Shown in pieces: positions 5,463-12,783 of a stretch of DNA of 12,783 nt. The position numbers and the translations under genes are program-made. The notes below the pieces were generated by a model. That model was not told the DNA's origin, searched no databases, and saw only the letters and a program-made list of their open reading frames with translations. How positions within the stretch are numbered: the stretch's first letter is position 1; each line of letters begins with the position of its first letter. Source of the DNA: an uncultured Phycisphaerales bacterium (lineage in GTDB: Bacteria; Planctomycetota; Phycisphaerae; Phycisphaerales; UBA1924); contig CALAFV010000208.1 in NCBI GenBank assembly GCA_937891445.1, positions 1 through 12,783 of the forward strand. The letters are read 5' to 3'.

Positions 5463-7697
5463 GTGCTGCAGCGCGACATCGGCAAGACGTTCAGCGACAC
5501 GTGGTACCGGTTGGCGCCGTCCCGCCCGCGCCTGAGCCCGCACGCACAGATCGTCCGGCAGCACTACGGACCCGAAGTCTCGTACATCGTGGAGGAGCCG
5601 GCCGGGGGCGGGTACTACCGGCTGAGCGAGGCAGCGTACTTCTTCATCGGCCTGCTCGACGGCACCCGGACGGTGCAGGAGGCGTGGGACGCCTGCAACG
5701 CGCAGCTCGGCGATGCGGCGCCGACGCAGCGGCAGTGCGTCGAGTTGCTCGGCAAACTGCAGGTCTTCGGCCTGCTGCTGGGTGAGCAGCCGCTGGCGCC
5801 GGACTTCGCCCTGGAGCGGAAGGTATACGCGCGGCGGCGCCTGCGCGAGCGGCGGCTGGGCAAGTGGCTCTTCCTGAACCTGCCGGTGGTGAACCCCGAG
5901 GCGTTTCTGGAGCGTCACGCGGCGGTCTGCCGCGCGGCCTTCAGTTGGGCGGGGGCGGCCGTCTGGACGATCGTGGTCGCCGCGGGCATCACCGCGGTGA
6001 TCGCCAACTGGGGGCAGTTCAGAAGCTCGCTCAACTTCGCGGGTCTGCTGCGACCGGAGAACGTGCTGGTCCTTGGGATCGTGTTCATCCTGCTGCGCGC
6101 CTGGCACGAACTGGGGCACGCGGCGGCGTGCAAGGCCTTCGGCGGCCGGGTCACGGAGATCGGCCTGATCCTGATCGCATTTGTCCTCCCGCTGCCCTAC
6201 TGCGACGCGAGCAGTTCGTGGCGCTTCCCGAGCATCCGCAAGCGAGTCATCGTCTCTGCCGGGGGCGTGATCTTCGAGACCTTCGTGGCAGCAATTGCCG
6301 CGATGGTGTGGGCGGCGACCGAGCCGGGGCTGGTGCACTCGGTCTGCTACAACACCATGATCATCTCCGGCGTGACGACGCTGGTGTTCAACCTCAACCC
6401 GCTGTTGCGCTACGACGGGTACTACATCCTCTCCGACATCGCCGGGAGCCCGAATCTGGCCCAGCGGTCGAAGGAGTTGTGGAAGACGGCTCTGCACCGT
6501 TGGGTCTTTGGCGTCCGCACGGCTCAGCCGCCCTCCTTCCGCGGCGGGGGTGAACTCGCGCTGCTGTGGATCTACAGCGCCCTGTCGTTCCCGTACCGCC
6601 TCTTCGTCATGGTGGCGATCCTGATCGTGCTGTTCGAGTTCGACCCGACGCTGGGCGTGATCCTCGCGGCGGTGATGCTCGTCGCGGTGTTCATCTGGCC
6701 TGTGCTGAAGGGGGTGGGGTACCTGATCAGTTCGCCGGTCCTCATGGGGCGGCGGACGCGGGCGATCGGCGTCACCGCCGCGGCGGTCGGCGGCGCGGCG
6801 GTGCTCGTCGGCGTCGTGCCGATGCCATCGTCGGCGTACGCGCCGGGGCTCGTGGAGCCGGCGGAGTCGGCGCCGCTGCGTGCGGGCGAGTCGGGGTTCG
6901 TGCGCGAGGTGCTGGCCGCCCCGGATCAGTCGGTGCAGGCCGGTCAGACGGTCATCCGCCTGGAGAATCCCGTTGTCGAGGCCGAACTCGGGGCGGCGCG
7001 AGCGCGGCTGGCCCGCGCACGGGCGTCGCTGCAGAAGGCGATCGCGCAGTCGCAGGGCGAGCGGTATCTCGCCGAGCGGGACGTCGAGGCGGCGGAGGCC
7101 GAGGTGCGCCGGCTTGAGGCTCGCGCCGCGGCGCTCGAGGTCGCAGCCCCGGTCGGGGGCCTGCTCGTCGAAGCCGGGACCGACTTCCCCGACCTGCGCC
7201 AGGCGGTCGGGACGTTCGTCGAACGCGGCTACCTGTTCGGCACGGTGCAGACCGGCGGCGGACCGGGCGAACTGGTTGTCCGCGTGCTGGTCCCTGACCG
7301 CGAGTACGCCCGGCTCGTCGCGGCAGGCCTCGCGGGCCCGGGCCGCGCGGAGGAAGCCGAGCCGGACATCGAAGTCAAGGTGCGCGGCATGGCAGACCGG
7401 ACCGTGCGGGCTCGTATCGTGCGGGAGACGCAGGTGGGCTCGCGCACCCTCGAGGAGGCAGCGCTGGCGGCGCCGTCGGGCGGGAGCATCCTGGTGGACC
7501 CGCGGAGCACCTCGGGCGAACTGCGATCGCTGCGTCCGAACTTCCTGCTTGAGTTGCGCGCCGCCGACGGCGACAGCCTGCCGGTTTCAGCGCAGCCAGG
7601 TCTGCGCGCCATGGTGCGGTTCATCTTGCCGCCCGAGCCGCTGCTTGATCGGTGGGGCCGCCGCGTCCAGCGTTATCTCGCGGGGCGGCTGGGATGA
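5463..7697 (+). CDS. PqqD-like / M50 site-2 protease / HlyD fusion membrane protein
   Basis: This is a 744-residue polytopic protein. Residues about 25-110 resemble a PqqD-like winged helix (YIVEEPAGGGYYRLSEAAYFFIGLLDGTRTVQEAW), a fold used elsewhere to bind peptides. The middle is an M50 site-2 protease core: HELGH at 215-219 gives zinc ligands H215 and H219 and catalytic E216; NPLLRYDGYY (312-321) supplies the third ligand D318. Membrane segments are visible at about 163-183, 200-213, 232-247, 265-286, 297-315, 366-393, 398-418 and 436-452. The C-terminal 460-744 is periplasmic and HlyD-like: LRAGESGFVREVLAAPDQSVQAGQTVIRLE, a coiled coil (505-560), then APVGGLLVEAG and a beta-barrel. All metal ligands are intact, so it may cleave, though some M50/HlyD fusions might serve mainly as transport scaffolds. 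The stop overlaps the next start by ATGA. Confidence 0.88.
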   Translation: MLQRDIGKTFSDTWYRLAPSRPRLSPHAQIVRQHYGPEVSYIVEEPAGGGYYRLSEAAYFFIGLLDGTRTVQEAWDACNAQLGDAAPTQRQCVELLGKLQVFGLLLGEQPLAPDFALERKVYARRRLRERRLGKWLFLNLPVVNPEAFLERHAAVCRAAFSWAGAAVWTIVVAAGITAVIANWGQFRSSLNFAGLLRPENVLVLGIVFILLRAWHELGHAAACKAFGGRVTEIGLILIAFVLPLPYCDASSSWRFPSIRKRVIVSAGGVIFETFVAAIAAMVWAATEPGLVHSVCYNTMIISGVTTLVFNLNPLLRYDGYYILSDIAGSPNLAQRSKELWKTALHRWVFGVRTAQPPSFRGGGELALLWIYSALSFPYRLFVMVAILIVLFEFDPTLGVILAAVMLVAVFIWPVLKGVGYLISSPVLMGRRTRAIGVTAAAVGGAAVLVGVVPMPSSAYAPGLVEPAESAPLRAGESGFVREVLAAPDQSVQAGQTVIRLENPVVEAELGAARARLARARASLQKAIAQSQGERYLAERDVEAAEAEVRRLEARAAALEVAAPVGGLLVEAGTDFPDLRQAVGTFVERGYLFGTVQTGGGPGELVVRVLVPDREYARLVAAGLAGPGRAEEAEPDIEVKVRGMADRTVRARIVRETQVGSRTLEEAALAAPSGGSILVDPRSTSGELRSLRPNFLLELRAADGDSLPVSAQPGLRAMVRFILPPEPLLDRWGRRVQRYLAGRLG

Positions 7698-9754
7698 GCG
7701 GCGCGGTTTCCATGCCGATGCCGGGCTCGCACTCGCGGCAGCGTGTGATCGGGCGGCGCGGGCGGCTGATGGAGGATCGGCTCTGGCCGGCGCTCTCTCG
7801 CCCGCCGCACCGTCCACTCCCGCCGCAGGGGATGGACCTGCTGGGCGAATGGGCGACCGGGTGCGTTGCGCGGATGCGCTCCCTGCGCCGGCTCCGGCGA
7901 CGTGCGGAAACGGTGGTCCGCCAGGCCGAATCGCTGCAGACGCTGGCGGAGGCTGCACTGGATGAGCGGATCGAATCGGCCCGCCACGCCGCGCTGGTCC
8001 ATCGCGACGATCCGAGGGCGGTGGAGGAGGCGTACGCGGTCATCTACGAGGCCGTGCGCCGCACGGTCGGTCTGAGCCTGTATCCCGAGCAGGTGATGGG
8101 CGCCCTGGCGATGGCCGACGGCTGCTGCGCCGAGATGGCCACCGGCGAGGGCAAGACGATCACGGCGGTGCTGCCCGCCGCGCTGGAAGCCTGGAGCGGG
8201 CGCGGCGTCCACGTGCACACGGTCAACGACTATCTCGCCTCGCGCGACGCGCAACTGACCGGACCGGCGTACCGGCGACTCGGCTTGACCGTCGGGGTCG
8301 TCGTCGACTCGATGGACACCGCCGATCGTCGCCACGCGTACGAGTGCTGCGTCACCTACGGCGCCGATAAGCAGTTCATCTTCGATCACCTGCGCGACCG
8401 GCTGCTGTCGCCGCTTCGCCCCAGCCTGGCCGGCCACCTCCTCGACCAGGTGCTGCGCGGAACGCGGGGCGTGCACGGCCGCACGTGGGGCGACGCAGTG
8501 GTTCAGCGCGGGCTCCACGCGGCGATCGTGGACGAGGCCGACTCGGTGCTGATCGACGAGGCGGTGACGCCCGCGATCATCGCCCAGGACGTGGAATCCG
8601 GCGCGGCGTGGGGCGGGGCGGAACCGTACCGCGTCGCGGCGAAGATCGCCGCGCAACTGCGTGAGGGCGAGGATTACATCGCCGATCGCCGCATTCTCGA
8701 GACGGTGCTGACCGACGCCGGGCGGGCAAAACTGGCGGCGATGGCGGCGGACCTGCCGCCGTTCTGGTCCGGCCCGCGCCGGCGCGAGGAACTCATCCTT
8801 CAGGCGCTCGGCGCCCGCGAGTTCTTCAAGAACGGCGACGACTACATCATCCGCGACGGGAAAGTCGTGATCGTGGACCGATCCACGGGACGCGTGCTGG
8901 AGGGGCGGCAGTGGCAGCACGGCCTGCACCAGGCCGTGGAGGCCAAGGAGGGGCTCGAGATTACTGGCGCCCACCAGGCCTCGGCGCGGTCGAGTTACCA
9001 GCGGTTCTTCCAGCGCTACCAGCGGCTGTGCGGCATGACGGGAACCGCGTGGGAGGTGCGGCACGAACTCTGGCGCGACTACAAACTGCCGGTCGTTCGC
9101 ATCCCAACCCACCGGCCGGTGATCCGCAAGCGGCTGCCGGACCGCGTCTTCGCGGATGAGCGTGCGAAGTTCGAGGCCGTCGCCGACCGCGTCGCCGAGT
9201 TGCATCGCAGCGGGCGTCCGGTACTGGTCGGCACGCGGACGGTCACCGCGAGCGAGGCGCTCGGCGCGATGCTGGCGCAGCGCGGCGTGCCGTGCCAGAT
9301 TCTCAACGCCACGCGCGAGGCCGAGGAGGCCGCGATCGTGGCTCGCGCCGGCCAGGAGGGCGCTGTGACGGTCGCGACAAACATGGCCGGTCGTGGCACC
9401 GACATCATCCTCACGCCCGAAACACGCCGGCTCGGCGGCCTCGCGGTGATCGCAACCGAGCGGCACGACGAGGCCCGCGTGGACCGGCAGCTCTTCGGCC
9501 GCGCCGGCCGCCAGGGCGATCCGGGGCTCGCGCAGGCTTTCGTGTCGCTGGACGATGCACTCATCCGTCGGCACGGCCTGCGGCCGCTGGTCGCGCTCGT
9601 GCGGACCCTGCGGGGCCCGCTCCGCCGACCTGCCGCGGTCCTGCTGTGGTGGTCGGCGCAACTTGCGGCCGGACGCAGGGCAGCCATGATGCGGCGCGAG
9701 ACGATGCGACACGAGGCCTGGCTGGAACTCTCGCTCCAGAGCGAGTCGCGGTAA
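7694..9754 (+). CDS. Short SecA-like ATPase lacking the C-terminal third of SecA
   Basis: This 686-residue protein starts at the ATG overlapping the M50 stop (ATGA, 7694-7697), implying translational coupling. A basic N-terminal region (1-70, rich in Arg) precedes a SecA DEAD motor. Walker A is MATGEGKT (148-155); TVNDYLASRDA is at 176-186; the Walker B/DEAD-type motif is VDEADSVLIDEAVTP (279-293). A shortened preprotein cross-linking region follows (about 295-385). Then come VVIVDRSTGR (391-400), LHQAVEAKEG (411-420), GMTGTA (447-452), and motif VI, ATNMAGRGTDI (561-571) through FGRAGRQGDPG (601-611). Full-length SecA is about 830-900 residues; here only about 65 Arg-rich residues follow motif VI. 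The helical scaffold, wing, two-helix finger and zinc-binding tail are absent. An insertion of roughly 25 residues lies before the DEAD motif. It is probably not the housekeeping SecA but a motor partnered with the two upstream proteins. Confidence 0.9.
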   Translation: MSGAVSMPMPGSHSRQRVIGRRGRLMEDRLWPALSRPPHRPLPPQGMDLLGEWATGCVARMRSLRRLRRRAETVVRQAESLQTLAEAALDERIESARHAALVHRDDPRAVEEAYAVIYEAVRRTVGLSLYPEQVMGALAMADGCCAEMATGEGKTITAVLPAALEAWSGRGVHVHTVNDYLASRDAQLTGPAYRRLGLTVGVVVDSMDTADRRHAYECCVTYGADKQFIFDHLRDRLLSPLRPSLAGHLLDQVLRGTRGVHGRTWGDAVVQRGLHAAIVDEADSVLIDEAVTPAIIAQDVESGAAWGGAEPYRVAAKIAAQLREGEDYIADRRILETVLTDAGRAKLAAMAADLPPFWSGPRRREELILQALGAREFFKNGDDYIIRDGKVVIVDRSTGRVLEGRQWQHGLHQAVEAKEGLEITGAHQASARSSYQRFFQRYQRLCGMTGTAWEVRHELWRDYKLPVVRIPTHRPVIRKRLPDRVFADERAKFEAVADRVAELHRSGRPVLVGTRTVTASEALGAMLAQRGVPCQILNATREAEEAAIVARAGQEGAVTVATNMAGRGTDIILTPETRRLGGLAVIATERHDEARVDRQLFGRAGRQGDPGLAQAFVSLDDALIRRHGLRPLVALVRTLRGPLRRPAAVLLWWSAQLAAGRRAAMMRRETMRHEAWLELSLQSESR

Positions 9755-9761
9755 GCGCCCG

Positions 9762-9778
9762 CTGCGGCTCAGCCGCAG
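9762..9778. terminator. Possible weak bidirectional hairpin between convergent genes
   Basis: CTGCGGC-TCA-GCCGCAG forms a 7-bp stem with a 3-nt loop, spanning the 14-bp gap between convergent stops and the last codons of gmhA. There is no T-run on either side, so it is at best a weak or factor-dependent terminator. Confidence 0.25.
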
Positions 9779-10365
9779 ACCCGGTCGCCTTCACGGAGTC
9801 GACGCTCCACATCCTCAACCCACGCATGCAGGATGAGCATGTGCAGTTCCTGAATGCGGTCGCTGGTCTCGCCGGGGACGATGATCTCGTGGTCGCACAC
9901 GCCCGCAAGGCGACCGCCGCCGCGGCCCAGGAGCGCCACGGTGGTCATGCCGCGCTCGCGACCAGCGCGGGCGGCACGGACGATGTTCTCGGAGTTGCCG
10001 CTGGTGCTCAGAAGCACGAGCACGTCGCCCGACTGGCCCAGCGCGCGGACCCAGCGCTCGAAGACGGCGTCGAACCCGTAGTCGTTCGCGGTGCAGGTGA
10101 TGTGGCCGGTGTCGGTGCAGGCCAGCGCCGGCAGGGGCGCGCGGTCTTCGCAGCCGGGCGGCGGCGCCCGGAACCGGCCAGTGAGTTCCTCGGCAAAGTG
10201 CGCCGCGTCGCACGCGGAGCCACCGTTGCCGCAGGCCAGGACCTTGCGGCCGTCGCAGAAGCGCCGATGCAGCAGTTCGCCGACAGCGGCGCAGCGGCGC
10301 AGCAGGGCCTCATCGCCGAGAAATGCGTCCAGAACGCGGCGGGCTTCGCGGAACGACTCGATCAT
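9769..10365 (-). CDS. gmhA: Phosphoheptose (sedoheptulose-7-phosphate) isomerase
   Basis: This 198-residue SIS-fold enzyme converts sedoheptulose 7-phosphate to D-glycero-D-manno-heptose 7-phosphate, the first step of ADP-heptose supply for lipopolysaccharide core. The SIS phosphate-binding motif LACGNGGSACDAAHFAEELTG is at about 43-63 and the second, LLSTSGNSENI, at 118-128. Residues matching the known metal/active-site set are H56, E60, Q172 (IQELH) and H180. Its length is normal for the family (E. coli about 192). Its ATG overlaps the ndh stop by ATGA (10362-10365), with no separate strong ribosome site, so it is likely translated by coupling. No other heptose genes are in the window. DiaA-type SIS proteins are close relatives, but the AHFAEELTGR and IQELH residues favour GmhA. 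Confidence 0.87.
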   Translation of the reverse strand: MIESFREARRVLDAFLGDEALLRRCAAVGELLHRRFCDGRKVLACGNGGSACDAAHFAEELTGRFRAPPPGCEDRAPLPALACTDTGHITCTANDYGFDAVFERWVRALGQSGDVLVLLSTSGNSENIVRAARAGRERGMTTVALLGRGGGRLAGVCDHEIIVPGETSDRIQELHMLILHAWVEDVERRLREGDRVCG

Positions 10366-11747
10366 CGCCGGAGTGTAGCCGCGGGCTCGCTGGCGGCACC
10401 GGCAGCAGCGGTGGTGACAGGCCGGCGCAACGCGGCCATCTCGGCGACGCCTTCGCCGGTGATGAGGCGGGCGCGCCGGATCCACCGTACATACGCCCAC
10501 GCCCACTGCACGAGGACGGCGAGGCGGTTGCGGTAGCCGAGGAGGTATGTGATGTGCACCGCCAGCCAGAGCACCCACGCCGGCAGGCCCGTGAGCCGCC
10601 GCCCTTTGATCAGGCCGACGGCACGGGCACGCCCGATTGTGGCGAGGTTTCCCTTGTCACGATAGCGGAAGGCCGGGCGCGCCGGTCTCGCGGCCCCCGG
10701 CGGGAGCGCCACCTCGCGGGCGATGATCTCCGCGGCGTACCGCCCCATCTGCATCGCCGCGGGCGCCACGCCGGGAACCTCCATCCCTGTGTCGGCCTCG
10801 ACGACGTGCGCCATATCACCGACGACGAAGACCTCCGGGTGACCCGGGATTGTCAGATCGGGGCCGACCTCGACACGCCCCGCGCGGTCGAGCGGTACGC
10901 CCAGGCTCGCGCCCAAGGGCGACGCCCGCACGCCCGCCGCCCAGAACACGTTCCGCGTGGCGATACGCTCGTCGCCGATGCTGACGCCTCCCGCGTCGAT
11001 CCCCGTAACGCGTGCGCCCACCCATACGTCCACGCCCATGCGCTCCAGGTCTTCCTTGGCGCGCCGGCCGAGGGCCTCCGGCAACGCGGCCAACAGACGC
11101 GGGCCGGCTTCGATGAGGATGATGCGGGCGGTGGTCGTGTCGATCCGCCGGAAGTCGCGAGGAAGAGCCCGCCGCGCGATCTCCGCCATCGCCCCGGCGA
11201 GTTCGACGCCCGTCGGGCCGCCGCCGACAACCACGAAGGTGAGGATCGCGCGGCGGAGGAGCGGGTCGGGTTCGCGCTCCGCGGCCTCGAAGGCGAGGAG
11301 GAATCGCTCGCGGATCTCGATCGCGTCCGCGACGGTCTTGAGCCCGGGGGCATGCGCGGCCCATGCGTCGTGGCCGAAGTACGAGTGTGTCGCTCCGGTG
11401 GCGACGATGAGCCAGTCGTACGGAATCTCGTCGCCGTCGCTGAGCCGGACCGTGCGCCGCGATGTGTCGATGCTCGCGACCTCTGCGAGCAGGACTTCGG
11501 TGTTGCGCTGGCCGCGGAGGATCCAGCGGATCGGTTGGGCGATGTCGGCCGGAGAGAGAGATGCCGTGGCGACCTGATACAGCAGCGGCTGGAAGAGGTG
11601 GTGGTTGCTGCGGTCGATGACGGTGACCCGCACTGGAGCCCGGCGAAGCCGCCTCGCGGCGTAGAGCCCTGCAAAGCCGCCGCCGAGAATGACGACACGC
11701 GGCGGGTCGGGGTGGCCCGATGGTGCGGAAACGCCGGCTGCCGGCAT
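10362..11747 (-). CDS. ndh: Type II NADH dehydrogenase (NDH-2)
   Basis: This 461-residue FAD-dependent NADH:quinone oxidoreductase is a peripheral membrane enzyme that feeds electrons to quinone without pumping protons. The FAD-binding Rossmann motif VVILGGGFAGLYAARR is at 18-33, followed by the NDH-2 signature HHLFQPLLYQVAT (48-60). The NADH-binding Rossmann motif VVVGGGPTGVELAG is at 172-185. EVFVVGDMA is the second FAD contact, and AAMQMGRYAAE follows it. The C-terminus has GNLATIGRARAV and an amphipathic, Trp-rich tail (WVLWLAVHITYLLGYRNRL, then QWAWAY) that anchors NDH-2 to the membrane. I chose the ATG at 11747, with GGAG six bases upstream, over the GTG at 11759, which has no ribosome site. 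It overlaps gmhA by ATGA; the pairing of respiration with heptose supply is odd. Confidence 0.92.
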   Translation of the reverse strand: MPAAGVSAPSGHPDPPRVVILGGGFAGLYAARRLRRAPVRVTVIDRSNHHLFQPLLYQVATASLSPADIAQPIRWILRGQRNTEVLLAEVASIDTSRRTVRLSDGDEIPYDWLIVATGATHSYFGHDAWAAHAPGLKTVADAIEIRERFLLAFEAAEREPDPLLRRAILTFVVVGGGPTGVELAGAMAEIARRALPRDFRRIDTTTARIILIEAGPRLLAALPEALGRRAKEDLERMGVDVWVGARVTGIDAGGVSIGDERIATRNVFWAAGVRASPLGASLGVPLDRAGRVEVGPDLTIPGHPEVFVVGDMAHVVEADTGMEVPGVAPAAMQMGRYAAEIIAREVALPPGAARPARPAFRYRDKGNLATIGRARAVGLIKGRRLTGLPAWVLWLAVHITYLLGYRNRLAVLVQWAWAYVRWIRRARLITGEGVAEMAALRRPVTTAAAGAASEPAATLRR

Positions 11748-11753
11748 GGAGCG

Positions 11754-11757
11754 CTCC
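11754..11757 (-). promoter_or_regulatory. Ribosome binding site deciding the ndh start
   Basis: On the minus strand this reads GGAG, six bases before the ATG at 11747. The upstream in-frame GTG at 11759 has no purine-rich site before it, so the shorter protein is preferred. Confidence 0.55.
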
Positions 11758-11884
11758 ACGTGGGCCGAGCGACGCCCGGGCCAGACCCGAGAGTCGGCAG
11801 CACATGCTAGGAGCGCTTCACCTGCGCCCGGCCCAGGGCACTCTACAGTGCGAGGCCCCCGCGGCGGACTGGCGGGAGAATGTC

Positions 11885-12783
11885 ATGAAGAACCACGCAC
11901 CGGTTGTGGCGCTGTTGGCCGTTGGAACGCTGGCGGGCTGCACCTCCGACCCCGACACCCGCGTCTGGCGCCGGCACGAAGCGCAGCGCAAGGGCTCGGC
12001 CGATGCGCAGCCGCGGCAGGTCATCACCGCGGCCCTGCCACCGGATGAGGCCCTCGTCTTCTGCTTCTTCCGGGCTCCCACCGAGTCGCCGCTGTACCTG
12101 GCGACCAGCCGCGACGGCTACACCTGGCGCGAGTCGCCGGGCGGCCCGATCTTCACGCCACAGGCCGGGCCGTACCGTGGAGTTCGCGACCCCGTGATCG
12201 AGCGCGGGCCGGACGGGACGTACCACATGGTCTTCACGTGGGGCATCCACAACCCCCGCGGGATCGGGTACGCGTCCAGCCGTGACCTGATCACCTGGAC
12301 GGACGTGCGCTCGCTGGAAGTCTGGCCGCCCGATGTGCCGTCGGAGGCGTGCTGGGCGCCGGAGTTGTTCTACCTCGGTGAACCGGATGCAACATGGCTC
12401 ATCGTGTGGTCCAGTGAGATCACCGGACGGTTCCCGGGTACGGACGGCCAGTCCGACGCCAACCACCGCCTCTACGCCTGCACCACGACCGATTTTCGGA
12501 CGCTCTCGCAACCGGAACTGTTCTTCGATCCCGGCTACACCGTGATCGACCCCGACATCGTGGAGAACCCTGATGGCGGGGCGATCCTGTTCTTCAAGGA
12601 TGAGCGGGACAAAGGCAAGGCGGGGCGAAAGAAGCAGATCCGATTCGTAACCGGACCAAGCCCCCGCGGGCCGTGGAACGAGCCGTCGGAGGCGATCAGC
12701 GTGCGATGGTCGGGTGCATGGAGGGGCAGGGCCACCTCGGCCGCCTCTTCCTTAAGCATCGCGGCGAGCATCGCACCATTGCT
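11885..12783 (+). CDS. Lipoprotein with glycoside hydrolase family 43-like fold, C-terminus cut by window edge
   Basis: This is a partial gene of 299 visible codons; it stays open to the window end. The ATG has GGGAG six bases upstream. Residues 1-19 form a lipoprotein signal with lipobox LAGC (C19). The rest looks like a five-bladed beta-propeller of the GH43/GH32-like kind: SPLYLATSRDGYTWRE, then GPYRGVRDPVIERGPDGTYHMVFTWG (candidate catalytic Asp in RDP), IGYASSRDLITWTDV, EACWAPELFYL, FRTLSQPELFFDPGYTVIDPDIVE (candidate modulator Asp in IDPD), and ILFFKDERDK. It would act on glycans from the cell surface; the substrate cannot be read. The GPWNEPSEAISVRW segment should lead into a conserved catalytic Glu motif (EGP-like). 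Instead the last codons read SGAWRGRATSAASSLSIAAS, which does not fit. It is transcribed divergently from ndh across a 137-bp gap. Confidence 0.72.
   Translation, partial: MKNHAPVVALLAVGTLAGCTSDPDTRVWRRHEAQRKGSADAQPRQVITAALPPDEALVFCFFRAPTESPLYLATSRDGYTWRESPGGPIFTPQAGPYRGVRDPVIERGPDGTYHMVFTWGIHNPRGIGYASSRDLITWTDVRSLEVWPPDVPSEACWAPELFYLGEPDATWLIVWSSEITGRFPGTDGQSDANHRLYACTTTDFRTLSQPELFFDPGYTVIDPDIVENPDGGAILFFKDERDKGKAGRKKQIRFVTGPSPRGPWNEPSEAISVRWSGAWRGRATSAASSLSIAASIAPL

Noticed and set aside
4389..6497. 702-codon minus-strand open frame opposite the GAF-HlyD and M50 genes
   Set aside because: It is Arg/His/Pro-rich with low complexity, spans the boundary of two well-supported genes, and has no ribosome site I can support.
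7673..9712. Long open frame on the minus strand opposite the SecA-like gene
   Set aside because: Its protein has no recognisable domain, and the plus strand carries a full set of SecA motifs. Long antisense frames are expected at this GC content.
10323..11810. Plus-strand open frame opposite ndh
   Set aside because: It is antisense to a gene with complete NDH-2 motifs and has no domain of its own.
1..12783. CRISPR arrays, insertion sequences, phage genes
   Set aside because: I saw no regularly spaced repeats, transposases, terminal inverted repeats or phage structural genes. The only clear repeat is the dockerin pair.

Overview
The window is about 12.8 kb of high-GC bacterial chromosome. 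It most likely comes from a planctomycete of the class Phycisphaerae. The main clue is the secreted protein at 1721-2446, which ends in a two-loop dockerin-like module closing on Gly-Cys, a tail I associate with Phycisphaerales. A DUF3467 protein, a GAF-fused membrane-fusion protein, a site-2 protease fusion, GmhA and a Sec lipoprotein with a GH43-like fold fit the same Gram-negative, didermic picture. The assignment is inferred from gene content, not from a marker gene.

Layout. Positions 1-1266 (minus strand) hold a secreted Cys-containing protein of unknown function, cut by the window start, preceded by a single-domain response regulator. A 454-bp stretch without a convincing gene follows. 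Positions 1721-2511 (plus) hold the dockerin-type secreted protein and a strong intrinsic terminator. A tRNA-Leu(CAA) lies at 2574-2658 and a DUF3467 protein at 2880-3221.

The centre of the window (3420-9754, plus) is a three-gene operon: a GAF-domain protein fused to a HlyD-type periplasmic adaptor; a PqqD-like/M50 site-2 protease/HlyD fusion; and a SecA-like ATPase that stops straight after its second nucleotide-binding domain. The last two genes overlap by ATGA. Two membrane-anchored adaptor-like proteins, an intramembrane metalloprotease core and a cytosolic Sec-type motor together look like a dedicated envelope export or processing machine. This is the most interesting part of the window. 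No outer-membrane channel, ABC ATPase or obvious substrate is visible next to it.

Convergent to that operon, 9769-11747 (minus) holds ndh (type II NADH dehydrogenase) and gmhA (sedoheptulose-7-phosphate isomerase), also overlapping by ATGA. Divergent from ndh, a lipoprotein with a GH43-like five-bladed-propeller signature starts at 11885 and runs off the window end. Its last 25-30 codons no longer look like the family, so a frameshift or assembly problem near the edge is possible.
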